A DNA stretch of 37,647 nucleotides, from positions 1-37,647 of the forward strand of contig JAFMDL010000015.1 of NCBI GenBank assembly GCA_017857255.1. Reading direction: 5' to 3'. Shown here one piece after another: positions 36,025 through 37,647 of this stretch. The notes under the pieces are model-generated. The model did no database searches. It was given only the letters and a program-made list of their open reading frames with translations, and was not told where the DNA came from. This DNA comes from Puniceicoccaceae bacterium (lineage in GTDB: Bacteria; Verrucomicrobiota; Verrucomicrobiia; Opitutales; Coraliomargaritaceae). The stretch's first letter is position 1. Every line of letters starts with the position of its first letter. The translations under genes were made by a program, and so were the position numbers.

Positions 36025-37110
36025 ATGAGCAAACTATACACAGCAAAAGATCTCGAAGCAATGATCGCTCAAGGGCACTGCTTGTCCACGGTGCCAGCAA
36101 ATGCAAAGCTTACGCCAATGGCGCGTGATATTCTTCGCAAGCACAAGAAGTCGAATCCATCTGCAAGTGCAGCTGCACAAGCTGGAAATGGGCCCCGTAT
36201 TCATAATCCAATACTTCCAGATGCTGAGTATAATTGGAAGCCTGGAGGTGATCCGAAGACCGCTGCCGAACTCGAAGCATTCTTCTATTCACCCGAGATT
36301 CAAGCACTCAAAGAACGCATCTGCCACCTCGGTGAGCGCATTTGGAATAAGGGCTATGTCGATGGTAATGGTGGCAACATCACCTTGCGCGTAGGCGACA
36401 ACCTTGTGCTTTGCACACCGACTCTCATCTCGAAGGGATTCATGACTGCAGATGATATTTGCATGGTGGATCTCGATGGTAATCAAGTCGCAGGCACACG
36501 CCCACGCACCTCTGAGGTAAACACGCACCTTGCGATCATGAAGAACGAGCCGAAGGCAAAGTCATGCGTGCATGCTCACCCAATATACGCGACTGCATTT
36601 GCAGTAGCGGGTGTGACACCACCGTCTTGCTTAATTCCTGAGCCAGAAGTATTCCTTGGAGAGATTGGTTTTGCATCTTATCAGACTCCGGGCTCACCCG
36701 AAAACGCTAGTGAAGTCGCAAAGCTCGCGAAGAAGCACCAATCTATTCTGATGCAAAATCACGGTGTAATCTGCTGGGGTAAGGACGTTGAAGATGCATA
36801 CTGGAAGATGGAAAACACCGATGCATTCTGCCACACTGTAACCATCACCATGCAAATTGGTGGTCCAAAGCAATACAGCCCTGATAAGCTCAAGGAACTC
36901 ATCGAGATTCGCCAAAAACTCGGCATGCCAGATCATCGCCTCGACGAACTGAAGGAGTGCGAGCTTTGTGATGCGGCAGCGTACACTGTACACACTAAGC
37001 CGCAGCCGTCAGACTGCGCTTGTGATGTGTCCGTAAGCGGTGCCAATGGCGATGTGGACGAAGCGCTGGTACAAAAGATCACAGACATGATCTTAGAAAA
37101 AATGAAATAG
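36025..37110 (+). CDS. BMC-associated class II aldolase (fuculose/rhamnulose-1-phosphate type)
   Basis: A 361-aa zinc aldolase predicted to split fuculose-1-phosphate or rhamnulose-1-phosphate into DHAP and lactaldehyde. The class II aldolase/adducin domain spans about 85-305: GNGGNITLR (115-122), SKGFMTADD, the catalytic glutamate in RTSEVNTHL (E164), zinc ligands in HAHP (H183, H185) and H246 in QNHGVICW. The N-terminal 45 residues ([26 protein letters not shown]) look like a small helical unit of a type seen at the start of EutT-like proteins. The C-terminal helix ([19 protein letters not shown], 343-361) resembles a BMC targeting peptide. A Cys-rich link (C312, C315, C331, C333) lies before it. 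Confidence 0.92.
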   Translation: MSKLYTAKDLEAMIAQGHCLSTVPANAKLTPMARDILRKHKKSNPSASAAAQAGNGPRIHNPILPDAEYNWKPGGDPKTAAELEAFFYSPEIQALKERICHLGERIWNKGYVDGNGGNITLRVGDNLVLCTPTLISKGFMTADDICMVDLDGNQVAGTRPRTSEVNTHLAIMKNEPKAKSCVHAHPIYATAFAVAGVTPPSCLIPEPEVFLGEIGFASYQTPGSPENASEVAKLAKKHQSILMQNHGVICWGKDVEDAYWKMENTDAFCHTVTITMQIGGPKQYSPDKLKELIEIRQKLGMPDHRLDELKECELCDAAAYTVHTKPQPSDCACDVSVSGANGDVDEALVQKITDMILEKMK

Positions 37111-37153
37111 GGCGCACACGTTACCATATCCAAATCAATCTCTATTTTTAATT

Positions 37154-37647
37154 ATGATCAAAAAAAATCCTATCCGCGTCGCAGTGACAGGAGCTGCCGG
37201 TAACATTGGCTACGCACTACTTTTTCGTATCGCTTCAGGTGCGATGTTTGGCCCAGATCAGCCCGTGGCATTAAACCTTATCGAAATTGAGCCTGGGATG
37301 AATGCGCTCAAGGGTGTTGCCATGGAGCTCGATGATTGTGCATTTCCATTGCTCACAGAAATCGTACAAACTTCTGATCTCAGTGTTGGATTCAAGGATG
37401 TTGATTGGGCCCTGCTAGTAGGTTCTGTGCCCCGCAAGAAGGGCATGGAGCGTGCGGATCTACTCGGCATCAATGGCAAGGTGTTTGTTGGCCAAGGTAA
37501 AGCGATCAATGATAACGCCAAGCCAAGTGTGCGCGTTGTGGTGGTCGGTAATCCATGTAATACAAATTGCCTGATTGCGATGCAGAGTGCGCCGGATATC
37601 CCCAATGAGCAATTCTTCGCAATGACTCGTCTCGACGAAAATCGTGC
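37154..37647 (+). CDS. mdh: malate/lactate dehydrogenase family protein, N-terminal part (cut by window edge)
   Basis: The visible 164 residues start with the NAD-binding segment [23 protein letters not shown]. They continue with [22 protein letters not shown], the substrate-loop [32 protein letters not shown] and MTRLDENRA, all signs of the cytosolic type-2 malate dehydrogenases. Members of this family occur in planctomycetal/verrucomicrobial BMC loci, where a role in recycling NADH has been considered. The catalytic histidine, C-terminus and any targeting peptide are beyond the edge. The gap to the aldolase is 43 bp, so it belongs to the operon. Confidence 0.88.
   Translation, partial: MIKKNPIRVAVTGAAGNIGYALLFRIASGAMFGPDQPVALNLIEIEPGMNALKGVAMELDDCAFPLLTEIVQTSDLSVGFKDVDWALLVGSVPRKKGMERADLLGINGKVFVGQGKAINDNAKPSVRVVVVGNPCNTNCLIAMQSAPDIPNEQFFAMTRLDENR

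Noticed and set aside
1..37647. CRISPR arrays, rRNA genes, insertion sequences or prophage
   Set aside because: No regularly spaced direct repeats, rRNA-like stretches, transposase or phage structural genes were seen.

Overview
The window looks like chromosomal DNA of a marine Verrucomicrobiota bacterium, most likely Opitutales/Puniceicoccaceae (Coraliomargarita- or Lentimonas-like). The signs are a planctomycete/verrucomicrobial-type bacterial microcompartment (BMC) locus, an SHD1-domain secreted protein, a sodium:solute symporter of the kind common in this phylum, a stand-alone double AP2-domain protein, few Shine-Dalgarno sequences, and a 30-bp inverted repeat resembling the 'ACCACAGATG...ACACGGAT' intergenic repeats I recall from these genomes. 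The assignment is by protein resemblance from memory, not by a database search.

Left part (1-12.9 kb): the N-terminal part of mutL (minus, cut by the window edge), a DUF255 thioredoxin-like protein, a minus-strand pair (TPR protein, then a secreted SHD1 + C39-like cysteine peptidase), a translationally coupled MBL hydrolase-ribD pair, an imperfect inverted repeat, a SWIM/SNF2 helicase, a sodium:solute symporter with a good terminator, and a VOC-family protein.

Middle part (12.9-26.5 kb): lexA with a candidate autoregulatory operator, a peptide-type ABC importer (lipoprotein, two permeases, one ATPase), two adjacent prolyl isomerases of unrelated families (tandem FKBP, lipoprotein cyclophilin), DUF4202, a structurally damaged tRNA-like gene, the AP2 protein, trpF, and a 1151-aa conserved protein that I tentatively match to PPi-type PEP carboxykinase.

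Right part (26.7-37.6 kb): a divergent sugar-catabolic locus. On the minus strand lie deoR-type regulator, rhaB (rhamnulokinase) and mqo (malate:quinone oxidoreductase). On the plus strand a BMC operon runs off the window: PduL, two BMC-H, acetate kinase-like, a third BMC-H, BMC-P, acylating aldehyde dehydrogenase, two more BMC-P, a class II aldolase, and a malate/lactate dehydrogenase (partial). The expected pathway is deoxysugar-1-phosphate split by the aldolase to DHAP and lactaldehyde; lactaldehyde oxidised to an acyl-CoA by the dehydrogenase; CoA recycled by PduL; and ATP made by the kinase. A near-perfect inverted repeat flanks the BMC promoter and is the obvious operator for the DeoR regulator. 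The most interesting points are: the kinase differs at three positions normally needed for acetate-kinase chemistry; malate dehydrogenase, malate:quinone oxidoreductase and a possible PEP carboxykinase sit together and suggest an electron shuttle for microcompartment NADH; the three hexameric shell proteins have different pore loops; and the aldolase carries helices at both ends.
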